A stretch of DNA of 23,158 nucleotides from Clostridia bacterium. GTDB lineage: Bacteria; Bacillota_A; Clostridia; Oscillospirales; CAG-272. The notes below the pieces were generated by a model that saw only the letters and a list, made by a program, of their open reading frames with translations, was not told the DNA's origin and searched no databases. The stretch spans positions 1 through 23,158 of the forward strand of contig JAGBRZ010000086.1 in assembly GCA_017632155.1 (NCBI GenBank), written 5' to 3'. Both the position numbers and the translations under genes were made by a program. Below are positions 22,584-23,158 of the stretch, in pieces (the stretch's first letter is position 1; each line of letters opens with the position of its first letter).

Positions 22584-22612
22584 ATTATAACATATTTTTG
22601 CCGTATTTTCAA
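22584..22612 (-). promoter_or_regulatory. Promoter of the zinc-ribbon nuclease / HNH operon
   Basis: Minus-strand TTGAAA (22607-22612), a 17-bp spacer and TATAAT (22584-22589). Two overlapping TTATAACATATT repeats surround the -10 region. Confidence 0.8.
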
Positions 22613-22743
22613 TAGCCATCTTGCCATTATATTATACCACAAAAATCTGTTTGCTGACTCTTACATTTTCGCAAAAATCACTTACATTTTGTATTAGTTA
22701 CTGTGAAAACAATGACCCCGATTCCTAATAGGATAAAGGGGTA

Positions 22744-22774
22744 AATCACACGATTATAGGTTAATCACACGATT
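22744..22774. repeat. Two direct repeats AATCACACGATT
   Basis: Exact 12-base copies at 22744-22755 and 22763-22774, period 19. Possible operator or end of a lost insertion sequence; nothing in the sequence decides. Confidence 0.85.
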
Positions 22775-22791
22775 GCTCAAAGAAAAAAGTA

Positions 22792-22829
22792 ACCGCCGTC
22801 CCGGATTTGTTTCAAGACGGCGGTATTTT
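22792..22829. terminator. Intrinsic terminator
   Basis: 9-bp GC-rich stem ACCGCCGTC (22792-22800) and GACGGCGGT (22816-22824) followed by ATTTTT on the plus strand; on the minus strand it is followed by TTACTTTTTTCT, so it may work both ways. Confidence 0.85.
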
Positions 22830-22875
22830 TCACTTTTACAAAGAAAAATATGGGGGAGACCTCAAAATAACCAAA

Positions 22876-22916
22876 AAATAAGCACGATTATTCTATCAAA
22901 ATAATCGTGCTTATTT
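22876..22916 (-). terminator. Intrinsic terminator of family 2 element copy B
   Basis: A 17-bp inverted repeat (22876-22892 and 22900-22916) begins at the CCA end of copy B on the minus strand and is followed by TTTTTTGG. Confidence 0.85.
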
Positions 22917-23028
22917 GGTCGAGATGACAGGATTCTGAACCTCTGCGCGCGGCAAAACTTAGTGCAAACCAACAATTCGGCGTAGCCGCGCGCTATAGCA
23001 AACGCAAGCGTTTGCGAGGTTCATCATC
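22916..23028 (-). ncRNA. Structured tRNA-tailed element, family 2 (copy B)
   Basis: On the minus strand GATGATGAACCTC (23016-23028) pairs with GAGGTTCAGAATC (22931-22943) except for a tandem GA/GA internal loop. Inside are a perfect 8-bp hairpin GCAAACGC/GCGTTTGC (22998-23015) and a 9-bp stem GCGCGCGGC/GCCGCGCGC (22945-22953/22985-22993). The 3' end runs AATCCTGTCATCTCGACCA, which equals the end of a Clostridial tRNA-Pro including CCA, and a terminator follows at once. Expression is an inference. Confidence 0.55.
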
Positions 23029-23042
23029 AGTAATATTCAAAG

Positions 23043-23082
23043 AAATAAAGGCAACCCGAACAAGTTCGGATTGCCTTTATTT
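23043..23082 (-). terminator. Intrinsic terminator between tandem family 2 elements
   Basis: 18-position stem (23043-23060 and 23065-23082) beginning at the CCA end of copy D on the minus strand. The one irregular pair is U-G in minus-strand RNA but C-A in plus-strand RNA, so the minus strand is the likely sense. Confidence 0.85.
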
Positions 23083-23158
23083 GGTCGAGATGACAGGATT
23101 CTGAACCTATATTTGCGCGCATAATTGGGTGCGAGAGCGATATGCAGTGCTCGCGCGC
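23083..23158 (-). ncRNA. Structured tRNA-tailed element, family 2 (copy D, cut by window edge)
   Basis: From its tRNA-Pro-like CCA end inward it is identical to copy C (19922-19983) as far as the window allows, and it additionally keeps the TCATCTCGACCA acceptor end that copy C has lost. Confidence 0.55.

Larger units (their letters stand above)
22548..23158. other. Gene-free stretch at the right edge
   Basis: It holds the nuclease operon promoter, two CTTACATTTT direct repeats (about 22659-22690), two AATCACACGATT repeats 19 bases apart (22744 and 22763), a terminator hairpin (22792-22829), another at 22876-22916, then a tandem pair of family 2 tRNA-tailed elements on the minus strand separated by a terminator. 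No protein gene is supported. Confidence 0.75.

Noticed and set aside
23016..23035. CTGATGA on the minus strand of copy B, as in the hammerhead ribozyme core
   Set aside because: The motif is not kept in copy C (TTGATGA), the partner GAAA core and stem arrangement are missing, and the bases are part of the outer stem.

Overview
The window looks like a chromosomal segment of an uncultured gut-type Clostridia (Firmicutes; an Oscillospirales/Christensenellales-like lineage is an inference). Supporting signs are AAGGAGG-type ribosome binding sites, TTGACA/TATAAT promoters with 16-17 bp spacers, many short intrinsic terminators between convergent genes, lipoproteins with Thr/Glu/Ala/Pro-rich linkers, and the protein families DUF378, DUF6809, DUF2284 and YgiQ. 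Positions 1 to about 16,100 have balanced GC and dense, orderly coding. From about 16,200 to the right edge the DNA is more AT-rich and carries accessory genes, an integrase remnant and repeats.

Layout. 1-802: 3' part of a YgiQ-family radical SAM gene. 842-1900 (-): secreted protein with a C-terminal membrane anchor, divergent from a phosphoribosyltransferase (2046-2609) and a phosphodiester-glycosidase lipoprotein (2611-4377). 4410-4628 (-): DUF378 membrane protein. 4854-4928: tRNA-Glu(CTC), followed by three tandem 151-bp structured repeats and terminators. 5450-10266 (-): five-gene corrinoid methyltransferase operon (corrinoid protein, two UroD-type methyltransferases, DUF2284 protein, corrinoid-activating ASKHA/ferredoxin protein). 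10426-13016 (+): two paralogous lipoproteins divergent from that operon. 13048-14472 (-): Cys-type sulfatase. 14849-16153 (-): secreted SH3b/Ig-like/C39-like cysteine peptidase. 16358-19261 (+): large STAND (NB-ARC-like) NTPase with TPR-like C-terminus. 19262-19403 (-): broken integrase start, next to a DUF6809 gene (19418-19690). 20221-22547 (-): two-gene operon of a zinc-ribbon/PD-(D/E)XK-like nuclease and an HNH-like protein.

The corrinoid operon is the clearest metabolic unit. A methyltransferase would load a methyl group from an unidentified substrate onto the corrinoid protein, the MtaA-like enzyme would pass it on, and the ASKHA/ferredoxin protein would reactivate oxidised corrinoid. 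The neighbouring lipoproteins, sulfatase and glycosidase suggest a glycan- or host-associated life. The right third resembles a small defence or mobile island.

The most unusual signal is a class of short structured elements in two unrelated sequence families. One is on + at 4980-5388. The other is on - at 19916-20025, 22916-23028 and 23083-23158, with a remnant at 14666-14699. Each has a long outer stem, two internal hairpins, a 3' end that copies a tRNA T-arm (tRNA-Glu-like in one family, tRNA-Pro-like in the other), and then usually an intrinsic terminator. They look like transcribed tRNA-tailed RNAs or tRNA-targeting palindromic repeats. I do not recognise them as a described family.
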